A stretch of DNA of 64,000 nt from Rotaria sp. Silwood1 (Eukaryota; Rotifera; Eurotatoria; Philodinida; Philodinidae), in NCBI GenBank assembly GCA_905250075.1, contig CAJNOP010000108.1, forward strand, positions 502,829 through 566,828, read 5' to 3'. The notes beneath the pieces are model-generated. The model saw only the letters and a list, made by a program, of their open reading frames with translations. It did not search any database and was not told where the DNA came from. Both the position numbers and the translations under genes were made by a program. The number at the start of each line of letters is the position of its first letter. The first letter of the stretch is position 1. Shown piece by piece: positions 1-9,693 of this stretch.

Positions 1-458
1 TACTTCGTGTTTTTCCAATAAAGAAAGGCAAGCTAACATTCTAACTGCTGGGTTTTTTTGCATCCGCCTATCGAAATTAAGAGCCACTGTAATTGATACA
101 GATTTAAGTAGTTATTTATTGAATATACAACAATTTCCATCAAACTAATTATACGTTTCACTTTTATGAGTACTAATATCTTGTGAATAATCAGATTGAA
201 CTGAAATATTTCAAGTTGCTATCGATAGAGAGACAATATCGTATCTTTAAATAACTAATTGAAGTACACAAAAATCAATTTTTATTGCTGACAACTCGAG
301 TTCATATGATTTTCTTTTCTTGCATATTGGTCAATTACACAACTATCAATAGACGTCGAAGATGTTTATTGTATAAGAATTATTGTCTGAATGAATATAT
401 CATTCTTTTTTTCTACTAACGATATCGGTCAAATGAAACAAATCAATAGGCAACAACT
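1..458. other. Upstream spacer, no gene seen
   Basis: AT-rich sequence with no convincing open frame on either strand and no recognisable repeat. It ends at the alternating AT run just upstream of the F-box gene. Confidence 0.6.
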
Positions 459-496
459 ATATATATATATATGCAGTTGTTCATGTGTGTCAACTG
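452..496 (+). promoter_or_regulatory. Candidate core promoter of the F-box gene
   Basis: An alternating TA run (about 459-472) lies some 40 bases before the start codon at 512. It is flanked by a 7-bp inverted repeat, AACAACT at 452-458 and AGTTGTT at 475-481. A second inverted pair, CAGTTG at 474 and CAACTG at 491, follows. A TATA-like role is inferred from spacing. The run could equally be a simple repeat able to form a cruciform. Confidence 0.35.
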
Positions 497-511
497 TGAA
501 AGCATTGATAG

Positions 512-3500
512 ATGGATACAAATATGGTACACACAATTGTTCAATTAATCGATTTGTCTGATGAACTACTTCTGCTGATTTTTAAGAAACTGTGTAATGT
601 TGAATTACTGTATTCTCTTATAGGTATCAGCATACGATTAGATAGAATTGTATCTGATCCAATCTTTACCAGAAATTTAACATTATTAAGATATATGTCA
701 AATGATCTTATTTATCCATTAGTTGACACAGTAGTTGATCGATTTTGTTCACAAATATTACCTCAAATACATTATAAAATCAATACACTTAATCTTGAAT
801 CATTATCCTTGGAACGTATTCTTCTTGCTGCTGATTATCCTAATTTACATAGTCTTGAACTTTACAATGTTGATGAGAAGACTGCTGAACGTGTTTTCTC
901 AAGTAAGATATTTCATTACGATTGTTTTTAATCTTAAAAACACGACTATTTTTTGCTTACTTCGTGTAATAAACAATATCATAGTGTATCTTTTATTGAA
1001 TTCTTAATACGAATGAAAACTAAGTGATCAGTAGGTAGAGCCCATCGGGTCCGAGCCGGACCAGGTCGGGTCCGGATCTGAAAATTATATTTTGATCGGG
1101 TTCGGGTCTGAAAATTTTTATTCATCGGGTCCGAATCAAAAAAAAGTTTTCATGAATATAATGATATTTTACGAGTTTCTTTAAATTTTTGATCGTTTTC
1201 TTCAAAAAACCTTAATTCATAAAAAATTATGAGATTTGTTTGGCTTATAAAATGTAATTGACATGTCATAATTTTCCATTAAATCGGTAAGTTTCCTCTT
1301 CTTTAGAAAAATTCATCGTATTTTTTTCATGTGTATGATTCAGTACAAAGCACAGTATTATTGATAATGGAATAGTTATTGAATAGAAGAAATCATATAA
1401 AGCATTTGTAATGTATACATGCATTCTTCTATAACGAACTATTGATAGGAGTAAGAACTAATTGTAACTTAATTATTATGGAATCTCTATTGGGTCGTTT
1501 AAAGAATATGTAAAGTATGTTTAGGGGTATCATTTTCGTATCAATTTAGAATAAATATAAATTATCGGAAATTTATATTTAAAACAAACAAATATTTTTT
1601 TCACAATTTATATTTAAAAATAAATATACTAATCATTATTTATATTTCAAATAAATATAATGTATGATCATTTTGTTTAAATATAAACTATCAAAAAAAT
1701 TATACTTAACAATAAAGATAAATTATGAAAACAACATATTTGTATTTGTTTTAAATATAAATTACCAATGACTTAATTTACGCATGAATTGAGTTGAAAG
1801 TAAATATCAACTGAGTTCTCTACGTATACTAGTCATGTAACAGAAAAAAAAATGAAAAGTATATCGCATCTTCAGAACGACAATCAAAATCAGATTAGAA
1901 AGTTTTATTAAGAGAAGTGAGAGTACAGTTCAAGTCCGGGCTCATCAAAAATTAATCAATCAGGTCCGGATCCGGTTCCAGGTCCAGAAAAATTAAATTG
2001 AGCGGATTCGGGTCCAAAAGTTCTTGGACCCGATGGACTCTATCAGTAGGAGAGATCCATAAATCATGGTAGAAAGAACAACCAAAGAAAATATCGAAAA
2101 TGCACATGAATATTCTGAAAAAAATGTATAAAGTATGATTTCAGTCATTGTAATTCAAATTTTTTTTTTTTGATATTGGTTTCGTTGAAAAAAAAAGTAA
2201 TTGTTTAATGATTGATGGTAAATGATATGTGACATCATTTAGAAAAATGTGTTTTTTTAATCGTTAAATGTTACTCGAAAAAGAATCATGGATAACTGAA
2301 GAAACTAGTTGAATTGATAAATCATATCATATTTTGAATCTATGTTTAGATGAATCACTTTTATTCGATATGTTCAACAAAAAAATCCAATCTCTTCTTA
2401 TTACAATCAGTCATAATGAAAAGAAAGTACCAAACAAACGCTTGGCTACATTGATGTTTACAAACATCTTAACTGTATTCAGTAATTTACATTATTTAAA
2501 TTATTATCCATTTCTTCAATCGAGCTACCAGTCAATATTGTTTCATGACAAAAATCCAACATTTTTCTCTTCAAATTTGATGGAATTGCACATCCAAGTA
2601 GGCAACTTTGACGATTGTCTTTATTTGCTCGATGGTCGTTTAAATCAACTTCATACGTTATTTGTTGATATTGAGTTTATTGTTCTTAGAAACTCCTTTA
2701 TCTTGAAGAAGGTAAGTTATTTTAGAAGATCCAAAGTTTCTTCAAACAAACAGCTTATTTATTAAACATATGATCGAAATGTTCAATAAATTTTTATTGC
2801 ATACTTTTTCTTTCAGGAACAACTGCCTAATATTAGATTTTTTTCATTAATGTCTCAATGGCCAACTCCTTTTTATGACGAATTAATCGTCCCGCTTCTT
2901 CATCGAATGCCAAATTTGGAAAAGCTTGCTTTATATATTGCTGTTGAACAAATAACATTTCTAGATGGAAACAATTTAAAAAAAGATATTATTAATTATT
3001 TACCAAGATTAAACAAATTCATCTTCAATGTTCGTTTATTTGATCCTCTTCCTAATCTAACTCATTTATTGTCAAATGAAGAAATACAACATTCGTTCAC
3101 AGGACTTGAAGACAATCAAGTTATATGCTATGTTGATTATTTTATAAAAAGAAGAAGTGCTCAATGTCATTTCTATTCATATCCATATACATTAAGATAT
3201 TACGATAATATTACAAATAGCTTTCGAGGTGGATTATTCAAATGTGTGAATCAAGTATCATTATTTGATGATCGTCCTTTTGAATATGAATTTTTCATTC
3301 GAATTGCTCAATCATTTCCACTGATGAAGGACTTATCTGTGATTAATCTAACAGGACAACAAAAAGCAAACGACAATAATGAACATTTTTCAATCATTGA
3401 ATATCTTCATCTAAATGAATTAAATTTGAGCGATGTTGATGATGATTATGTCGAACAATTCCTGATCAACACTAAAACGTGCTTACTGAATAATGTTCGT

Positions 3501-3668
3501 CTTTATGTTACTTATCAATCTTTGAAGAGCGTGACACACAACTTTACAAGGGATTCAACACGGGTCAATTGTGCTAAAGTGTGTGTTCTATATGTTTGTG
3601 GCAATTTTGAAATTTCGGAACGTTTATCAAAGTATTTTCCTCATACAGAAATATTGCGTTTTATGTAA
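512..3668 (+). CDS. F-box/leucine-rich-repeat-like protein, three exons
   Basis: The model joins 512-902, 2350-2711 and 2817-3668 with GT-AG junctions in phase, giving 534 aa. An F-box-like segment lies near residues 13-52 (DLSDELLLLIFKKL followed by LYSLIGISIRLDRIV). The rest is leucine-rich with repeated short L-x-L strands, such as LNTLNLESLSLERI-type blocks and LHLNELNLSDV near the C-terminus. Such proteins normally recruit substrates to SCF ubiquitin ligases through Skp1. The substrate cannot be told. The layout, a short F-box followed by degenerate leucine repeats without motifs of known FBXL members, resembles a lineage-expanded family in bdelloid rotifers (from memory, not checked). 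Intron 1 is 1,447 bp because a hAT element sits in it; intron 2 is 105 bp. The start was chosen as the first Met of the open frame, close behind a TATA-like run. Confidence 0.75.
1036..2042. mobile_element. Non-autonomous hAT element (family A) in intron 1 of the F-box gene
   Basis: The element is 1,007 bp with terminal inverted repeats starting TAGAGCCCATCGGGTCC and TAGAGTCCATCGGGTCC (one mismatch in 17). It is flanked by a perfect 8-bp duplication, TCAGTAGG, at 1028-1035 and 2043-2050. The 8-bp duplication and the TAGAG end are typical of the hAT superfamily. Subterminal GGTCCGG/GGGTCCGA motifs occur at both ends. There is no transposase frame inside, so it must be mobilised in trans. It lies between a clear donor (903) and acceptor (2349), so splicing should remove it. 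Confidence 0.88.
1570..1763. repeat. Imperfect AT-rich palindrome inside hAT family A
   Basis: The left arm (1570-1594, beginning ATTTATATTTAAAACAAA) is the reverse complement of the right arm (about 1737-1763, ending TTTGTTTTAAATATAAAT) with small gaps. Further copies of an AAATATAAAT-like motif in both orientations lie between the arms. It could be a smaller MITE inserted in the hAT or an internal hairpin of the element. Confidence 0.5.
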
Positions 3669-3681
3669 TTATGAAAAAAAA

Positions 3682-3691
3682 AATAAATAAA
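3682..3691 (+). terminator. Poly(A) signal candidate of the F-box gene
   Basis: Overlapping AATAAA hexamers lie about 15-20 bases past the stop codon, within an A-rich run. They fit a short 3' UTR, but such hexamers are frequent by chance in DNA this AT-rich. Confidence 0.35.
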
Positions 3692-3897
3692 ATCCATAAA
3701 TATATTTTGAAAAAATGCATTCAACTAGATTTTTCTTATAAATCAAAAGAAAAAAAATCTTTTTTTTTTTTAATTTATTTTACTGTGTCATGTTATACCT
3801 AGTTCACAGTTATGGGAAAATAACTAGAAAAAATAAAGAACAGATGAGCAAAACTTTATTTTTTATATCTAAGATTAGAAAATATAAGCGAAAGAGT

Positions 3898-5203
3898 TAG
3901 AGTCCTGCGCGGGTTTGATTTTTCGAACCCGCACCCGACCCGAGGTCTTTTAGTCGTACCCGTGCCCGACCCGACCCGACAAGGCTCAATCCGAGCCCGA
4001 CCCGACCCGACAAGGTTCAACCCGAGCCCGACCCGACCCGAGGATAGTTGGACCCGAGCCCGACCCGACCCGAGGATAGTTGAATCCGAGCCCGACCCGA
4101 CCCGAGAGATTTAAATTCGTTTATTTTATAAAGATACATCAGTTTATTGCAATATTAAGCATAAAAAATGATAGAAGCTTTATAGCAATAAAAAACACAT
4201 AGATAATCATGATTGCAAAAAAAACCATCACAACTTAGTATGATCACATTTCCATTCAAATACATACATTTCAAACAGTTAAGATCGATAATGATCATAA
4301 CAATAAGTATCGTAGAAATATCAATAATACATCTTCAATTTATACAAAACAACTGAAAAATTTCGTAAAAAAATAAGAGAGTCAAGTGATTCTGGTGATA
4401 ATTGTTGACGTCGAACTTCAAGAATCCGACCTGTTTTACTGAATATTCTTTCAGATACAGCAGAACCTGCAGGTACTGCTAAGAGCGAACATGCCAATAA
4501 TGATAACCTAAGGAGAATCAAATTTAAATTAATTTACTGAATTTTCCTTGTGCATTTAAGGAGAATGATATAGTAATCAAGAAACTCACTTTTTGTATAT
4601 GATAGAGTGTTTTTACCACCGTTGTAAAAGTGATTCTCCTTTTGGGTATGATATTTTCGCTTTAATATAATCATCTACTTTATCCATCGGCCTCTTATCA
4701 TCATCGTCTGATGATGAGTCTACAAATGCATTAAAAGACTTGAGAACATCGTGTACAGTGTCTATTTTAATACGTTTTTGATGTGTTAAGGAATCGTTGT
4801 TGGTACCTGTCTCTGTTGTTTCTTCATCGACTTGTTGATCTATACCTAGAGTTTTTAAAAGTATTCGTATATTTTTAATAACAGCATTACGTTCTGATTT
4901 CATTAGACTCTGAGAATCATTGACCAATAGAATTGAGTTTTATTATTCTATGAGTTTAAGACGAACGAAAATAGAGGGCAAAAGCATGCATACGCAAAAA
5001 AATCTGACCCGATAAAAACCCGACATTTTTTAATTTCAAACCCACACCCGACCCGACCCGACGGCTGACAGACCCGTACCCGACCCGACCCGATAAGATT
5101 GAACCCGAGCCCGCCCGCACCCGACAAGATTGAACCAGAACCCGCCCGCACCCGCGGGTCGGGCTCGGGTGCGGGTCGGGTCGGGTCGGGTTGCAGTACT
5201 CTA
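3898..5203 (-). mobile_element. hAT element with CCCGA subterminal arrays and decayed transposase (family B)
   Basis: The ends read TAGAGTCCTGC and, on the other strand, TAGAGTACTGC. Both ends carry long arrays of the pentamer CCCGA/TCGGG, in opposite orientation relative to the centre (about 3925-4110 and 5035-5190). Two minus-strand frames inside encode hAT transposase pieces. No matching 8-bp target duplication is visible (GAAAGAGT against ATCGGAAC), so the flanks have changed, the boundary is off, or the copy arose by recombination. It starts 230 bases after the F-box stop codon. Confidence 0.72.
4321..4927 (-). pseudogene. hAT transposase fragment, C-terminal dimerisation region
   Basis: The frame at 4321-4521 contains LAVPAGSAVSERIFSKTG followed by LSPESLDSLIFLRN. 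This is the conserved C-terminal dimerisation block of hAT transposases (commonly VPA-S-SERVFS-G and L-P--V--L-FL). The frame at 4613-4927 has an acidic Ser/Asp stretch and then VDDYIKAK..., PKGESLLQRW, the segment that normally precedes that block. A stop directly follows the Trp where a second Trp is expected, so the coding sequence looks broken there. A GT-AG intron from about 4590 down to 4510 is possible between the two frames. The DDE catalytic region and the BED finger are not recognisable, so the copy is dead or internally deleted. Confidence 0.75.
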
Positions 5204-6010
5204 ATCGGAACCCCTATGGCTTGTTTTCTTTCACCCTCCAACATCAAGGACATCAGTTTTTTTTAGAGAATACGATCATAAATCTAACACTAGTAAATAA
5301 TCACTTTATTCACATGAATTGAATAAAAACCCAAACTAATCGTTTCGGTAGCAGTACGACAATCATATAAATATAAGAATAGTATTACTTCATAGAAAAG
5401 CCAACTATTAAATATACTGCTATTGACGCCTTTTTAAAAAGTAGTGAGCGATAATGATTACACACTGTGTAATCTTTGAACATGTTTGAGAAATGAGAAT
5501 AATAAAAATAAAACATTAAACATATAGTAGGTATCTGAGGCGAGAGATATTCGAAACAAAAGTAACAAATCACGTAAATTGTATTTTATTTGATAATACA
5601 GGGTGTCCCAAAAGTGCGATCGAAAAAGAAATATGAATATTTCTTTCAACTTTTCAAGAGATTAACAGAACGCTTTTATACTTTCATTTCATATTCATTA
5701 AAGTTTTATTCCCTATAAATTTGTCTCTAATAGTTGTAAAGAATGATTACTTACAAGTATAATATATAAATCTATCGTTAGAAAACTCGAGGAGAATGCG
5801 GTTGAAAATCGAAACAGAGACAGAATGAAATGTAGAACTGCAACAAACATCGTGATTTGACCTAATCGCATCGCATTTATTTATTGATATTTCGAAAAAT
5901 GTTCTTGTGTTATCATCGATATAAATGCGTAATTACTTCACAATATCAACAATACACAAGGTCATAGGTCAAGTTATAGAAAAAGAAAAAGAGATAAAGA
6001 ATGACAATTG
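5204..6010. other. Spacer; one possible mariner-type terminus
   Basis: No gene is seen; the short frames here are compositional. At 5599-5616 the string CAGGGTGTCCCAAAAGT follows TA. It resembles a common terminal sequence of Tc1/mariner-like elements, but no inverted partner was found in the window, so it is at most a solitary end. Confidence 0.4.
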
Positions 6011-6011
6011 T

Positions 6012-6155
6012 GTGAATGAGCAGATTACATATTTATGAACGAGTAGACTATATTTGAAAAAGTAGACCATATTTGAATGAGCGCTCATTCTGTTCGTTAG
6101 AACAGGCGTTCTGGAGCTCTTAAAGCTGCACCTTTAAGGCGATACTGGATTATTT
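6012..6155. repeat. Degenerate ~20-bp tandem repeats and a hairpin cluster beside the Penelope-like element
   Basis: Four diverged units of about 20 bp (GAATGAGCAGATTACATAT, GAACGAGTAGACTATAT, GAAAAAGTAGACCATAT, then GAATGAGCG...) run from 6012 to about 6088. They end in the perfect 14-bp palindrome AATGAGCGCTCATT. AGAAC-AGGC-GTTCT and TTAAAG-CTGCAC-CTTTAA follow within 65 bp, each able to form a small hairpin. On the minus strand this lies just downstream of the element's coding end, so it may be its 3' untranslated region. Confidence 0.45.
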
Positions 6156-6209
6156 TGAGTTGTTATCTCACTTTGTTCATTGCTTTACCGTGTATGTATT
6201 ATGTGTAAG

Positions 6210-7660
6210 TAAGTTCTCTTTAATGATTCTGCGTTTCCAAACCGATACTAATGCAAAGATCTCAACATTGTCTAGGTCCATTCTGTAGTTCTTAGTATTG
6301 CAATGTTGAACGATGAGAGAGATTGGTTTATCTATTTTGAAACACCATTTTGGTAATCTTTCATTCTTGTTAGCATCGGTCGGTTAATTTTCCCAATGTA
6401 CTGTTTGTCACAGTCTTTACAGTTCGCAGCATCTATTAGTTTCTTTTGTTTCTTAATTTCATATTTCTTTTCTGACGAGGAAGAAATATATTACGAAGAG
6501 TCATTGGTTTTCTCTATGCTAGGTTGATAGTTGTATTTGATCGTAGTTTTTTGCAAAGTCTTCGTATTTTTGTCCGTGATCGGAAAAAATAAAGTATATT
6601 TCTTTCTTTTTTTTTGGTGTTTGAGATTGAGACTGAGAGTCCAGATTGTTTAATCGTTAATAGATTGCATTTGATTCCTTTATTCCTCGTCTGATGATGT
6701 GCATTGGATAGCCATTTTATTGTAGAGTTTTAATCAGATGATTCCTTTCAACTTTTTGGAGTTATAGTAATCAAAAGCGAATAGATTTTAATAAGACGAG
6801 TTTATATTTTCTTGCTTGATTGCTATCATAGAGAAGGTATAAATTCATAGTCGACGGCTTTCATTTTTTCATATTTGGTCGTGAATTGGATGTTCGAGTG
6901 TCATTTATTAATTTCAGAAAGAAAATCGGTGATGTTCTGTTGTTTATTAAACACGCATAAAGCGTCATTTACATATCGATACTATATCTTTGGTTTGTAT
7001 GTGGTAAACCGATTGAGTTTTTCTTTCAGTTTAGGAATGAAAATGTTTGCAAGGATGAGAGAGAGTTCTAATCATTTCTTAAATTGAGAGCGATCGTAAG
7101 GACAGTCAGATTTTTTTCTACCTTTGAACAGCGGATCTAATGCAGTTCCGATTGCTTCTGAGACCAAAATATTGGTGTATAGGCTTTCTATAACAGAGCT
7201 TATGAGAATTTTATCTTTGTTAGATTTCATATTCGTAATTTTCTTCGTTAATTCTAAATTGTCTTTTGCGAATGAGAGCAGTTTCTCTCGCTCTTTCAAC
7301 AAAACTTTTGTTAAACGTTCTGATAGACGGTAGTTGTATGTAGCTGTTGTAGAGATGATCAGACGTAGAGAAACGTTTATTGTATGAAATTTAGGCTATC
7401 CGTAGAAAACTGCTGGAGAAGAGCAAGTAAAGTGAAGTTGATAGTATTTCCTTTTCAATGATTTTTGCTTTTAACAGTAATTTAATGTAGTTGTTCATTT
7501 CTTTCTCTTTTTCTTCAAGTGCATTAGTCTTTGTTTTTTTGAATTATATATTTGCCAACAATGATCTTGCCTTTTCCATGTAGTCTTTCTTTAATTCAAT
7601 TTGGTCAATAATAAAATACCTGAAAGATTTTATATATTTTACATTGGTGATGCGGCAACA
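6210..7660 (-). mobile_element. Decayed Penelope-like retroelement (reverse transcriptase plus GIY-YIG)
   Basis: Read on the minus strand, pieces of a Penelope-type reverse transcriptase appear in the expected order. An N-terminal charged helix comes first, then a segment near 7380-7300 (SLRLIISTTATYNYRLSERL), then IESLYTNILVSEAI and CPYDRSQFKK near 7200-7080. A YVND box (YVDD in active relatives) with a DFLSEIN tail lies near 6970-6900. Further down, near 6450-6350, is CKDCDKQYIGK, matching the start of the GIY-YIG endonuclease that canonical Penelope elements carry after the reverse transcriptase. The frame is broken in several places (roughly half a dozen or more), so it is an old, inactive copy. 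The true ends are not determined. Confidence 0.72.
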
Positions 7661-8271
7661 GCAATTATTGTAAAGATTTTCTTTTGTTGCAGGTATAGAA
7701 TTTCATAATTATTGTGATTGAAATCCTAATAACCCTTAGATTAGTTAACATTTTCTTTTTTTTTCTAATCCCAACGCCAGATGATTATTTTGTCATGTAC
7801 AAAGTGTAAAAGTATTTAATCGTGTGGTCATGCATACGAATATTTGTAACGAATATAGTATCTATAACAGAGATGAGCGAGCCGCGGTGTAAAACCGCCC
7901 CGTCCCGTCCCGCCCCGCCGGCGGGGCGGTGCTAAAACTTGACGGGGCGGGGCGGTGACGGTGCATGACGAAATTTCGCGGTTTCCCCGCCTTTGTATAA
8001 CCTTGATTTTTTAAATATACTCAGACCTTTAGAGACATCTTTTTAAAATTTTAAAATCTTTTCACAAAACTAATCAGTAAAAAAAGACTTGTTAGCGCAG
8101 CTCCAGAGGAGCTAAAATGTGGAACTCACATATATTTGTTTAATTTTTTGTCCTGATGCCTTATTTTTAAATTGTAAAATACCTTTTTTTCCGAATACGT
8201 ATGAAATCATTGATATATTATATAAAAACTAGAGTCTTTTATGCGCTGCTGAGGTCTGTAGTGGTGGGGGT

Positions 8272-9283
8272 CAGGGTTACCAGATGGAAAATTAAAAAAT
8301 CAGAAAAATTTTTTCTAAAAATTGGGAAAGTCGGAATTTTTGTTCTCAAAATCGGAAGAAAATCAGAAAGTATTTTTCCATGCTTAAATAACTAGTCTAT
8401 ATATTTTCGATAGCTTCAATATCCTTTATCTTGCTTCTGTTCATCTTTTCGAAGCAATATCAGAAATGATATTTCATAAAGAATTAAAGAAAATATCGAT
8501 TACACAATTTACTCATGATTGAGAAATCTACATGAGTAATTTGAACAGGATCACATTATTTTTATCAAAAATGCTATAACCAACTTGACGAAACAATAGA
8601 ATCAGTATTGTAAATTCATACACACACATGCATTTCACAAAACTTATGCAAAACAAAACTAAGACTTATTCTGTATAATGTTCGTTTTTGTTCATACTTT
8701 TTTATTAGCTCGAATACTCTTCAAAATATCAGGTTGAGGTAACAGATATTCATAAAAATGTCCACAAGTATAAACAGAACTCATTCCGATTTTCAATTCT
8801 GCAACAGCTAAATTAGTACCCATACGATTATGATTAGTTTTATGATATCTGTGATGAAACAAAAAAAGCTTAGAAACGAAAATATTCTTAATTAACACTA
8901 TAGTAAACGAACAGAGAAAGTTAGTTCATCGTGATAGAAAGCTGGATCTTAATTGTCTGTAAAACATCATAGTTTTATTGGAGGATATGCTTTCAAATCA
9001 CTGCAGTGTGGTTTGTTGAGTTCATGACGCTTCACTACACGATAACTATGGTGAAATAGATCGCTATATATGTGTGGTGTCGTGTCATGGTTAAACTATT
9101 CTAGAATGTCCTAAGAACTTGAATTCCCAAATAAGACTTCGAAAACCGGAGAAAAATTAGGAAATCTGAAGGTGATCAGAAAAATATGTTAAAATCGGAA
9201 AAATCGGAACGTCGGAAAGTCGTTGGAGAAACTTTTAAAAAATCGGAATTTTTCCTGCCGTATCGGAAGATCTGGCAACCCTG
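8272..9283. mobile_element. hAT-like element (family D) nested in hAT family C
   Basis: The ends read CAGGGTTACCAGAT and, on the opposite strand, CAGGGTTGCCAGAT. Both subterminal regions are rich in AAAATCGGAA-type motifs. Its length is about 1,012 bp. The flanks GTGGGGGT and AGTGGAGT agree at only 4 of 8 positions, so no clean target duplication can be claimed. The flanks do share a longer partial similarity (TCTGTAGTGG-TGGGGG left, TCTGTAATGGAGTGGGGG right). It interrupts family C, so it is younger or arrived with that copy's ancestor. Confidence 0.65.
8692..8862 (-). pseudogene. Exon-like gene fragment carried in nested hAT D
   Basis: A minus-strand frame reads YHKTNHNRMGTNLAVAELKI and on to a stop after SIRANKKV. 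It starts right after a good splice acceptor (TTTTGTTTCATCACAG). About 50 residues have normal amino-acid composition, unlike the Lys/Phe/Ile-rich chance frames around it. A second possible coding piece (YRVVKRHELNKPHCSDLKAY) lies upstream near 9050-8970 on the same strand. I do not recognise the protein. It looks like the last exon of a host gene picked up by the transposon, or a remnant of an unrecognised element protein. Confidence 0.35.
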
Positions 9284-9693
9284 AGTGGAGTGTCTGTAAT
9301 GGAGTGGGGGAAGGGAGAGAGCCGCCAAACCTCGAACTTAAAACTTACAATCACTATTTTATTCGAAAATATACGTGAGTTCCACAAAATGAGTGACTGT
9401 ATTATAATTGCCTTTCATTTTCATATATTTATTTTTTTCGATTTCGGAACGATGTTTATGCATTTAAAATATGCCTCTTCATCTCATGAAATGAAATAGC
9501 CATTATGAAAATTTAATGAAAAATTTGTCAATAAATAGTTTTTTAAAACATATTTTTGACGGGGCGGGGCGAGGCGGTGGCGGTTTCAATGCTAAACAGG
9601 CGGGGCGGTGGCGGTGCGAAACTTTATCGGCGGTGCGGGACGGGGCGGTGACGGTGCGACTTTTTTCCTGACTCGCTCATCTCTGATCTATAA

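Larger units (their letters stand above)
7868..9685. mobile_element. Non-autonomous hAT element (family C) with GGGGCGG subterminal arrays
   Basis: The element is 1,818 bp. Its terminal inverted repeats read CAGAGATGAGCGAG at both ends (perfect over 14 bp), and it is flanked by the perfect 8-bp duplication ATCTATAA at 7860-7867 and 9686-9693. Both ends carry dense GGGGCGG/CCGCCCC and GGCGGTGACGGTGC motifs that stand out as GC islands in AT-rich DNA. The left end includes the near-perfect palindrome CGCCCCGCCGGCGGGGCG around 7910. No transposase frame is present. A second hAT-like element sits inside it. Confidence 0.88.

Noticed and set aside
3925-4110. CCCGA array as a telomeric or satellite tract
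   Set aside because: The array is confined to the two ends of a bounded hAT element and is inverted between them, so it is subterminal repeat rather than telomere.
5599-5616. Complete Tc1/mariner element starting CAGGGTGTCCCAAAAGT
   Set aside because: No inverted partner and no transposase were found in the window; only a lone terminus-like string remains.
7338-7372. Hammerhead ribozyme core near GTCTGATCATC on the minus strand
   Set aside because: The CTGATGA box is not matched exactly and no properly placed GAAA box and third stem follow.
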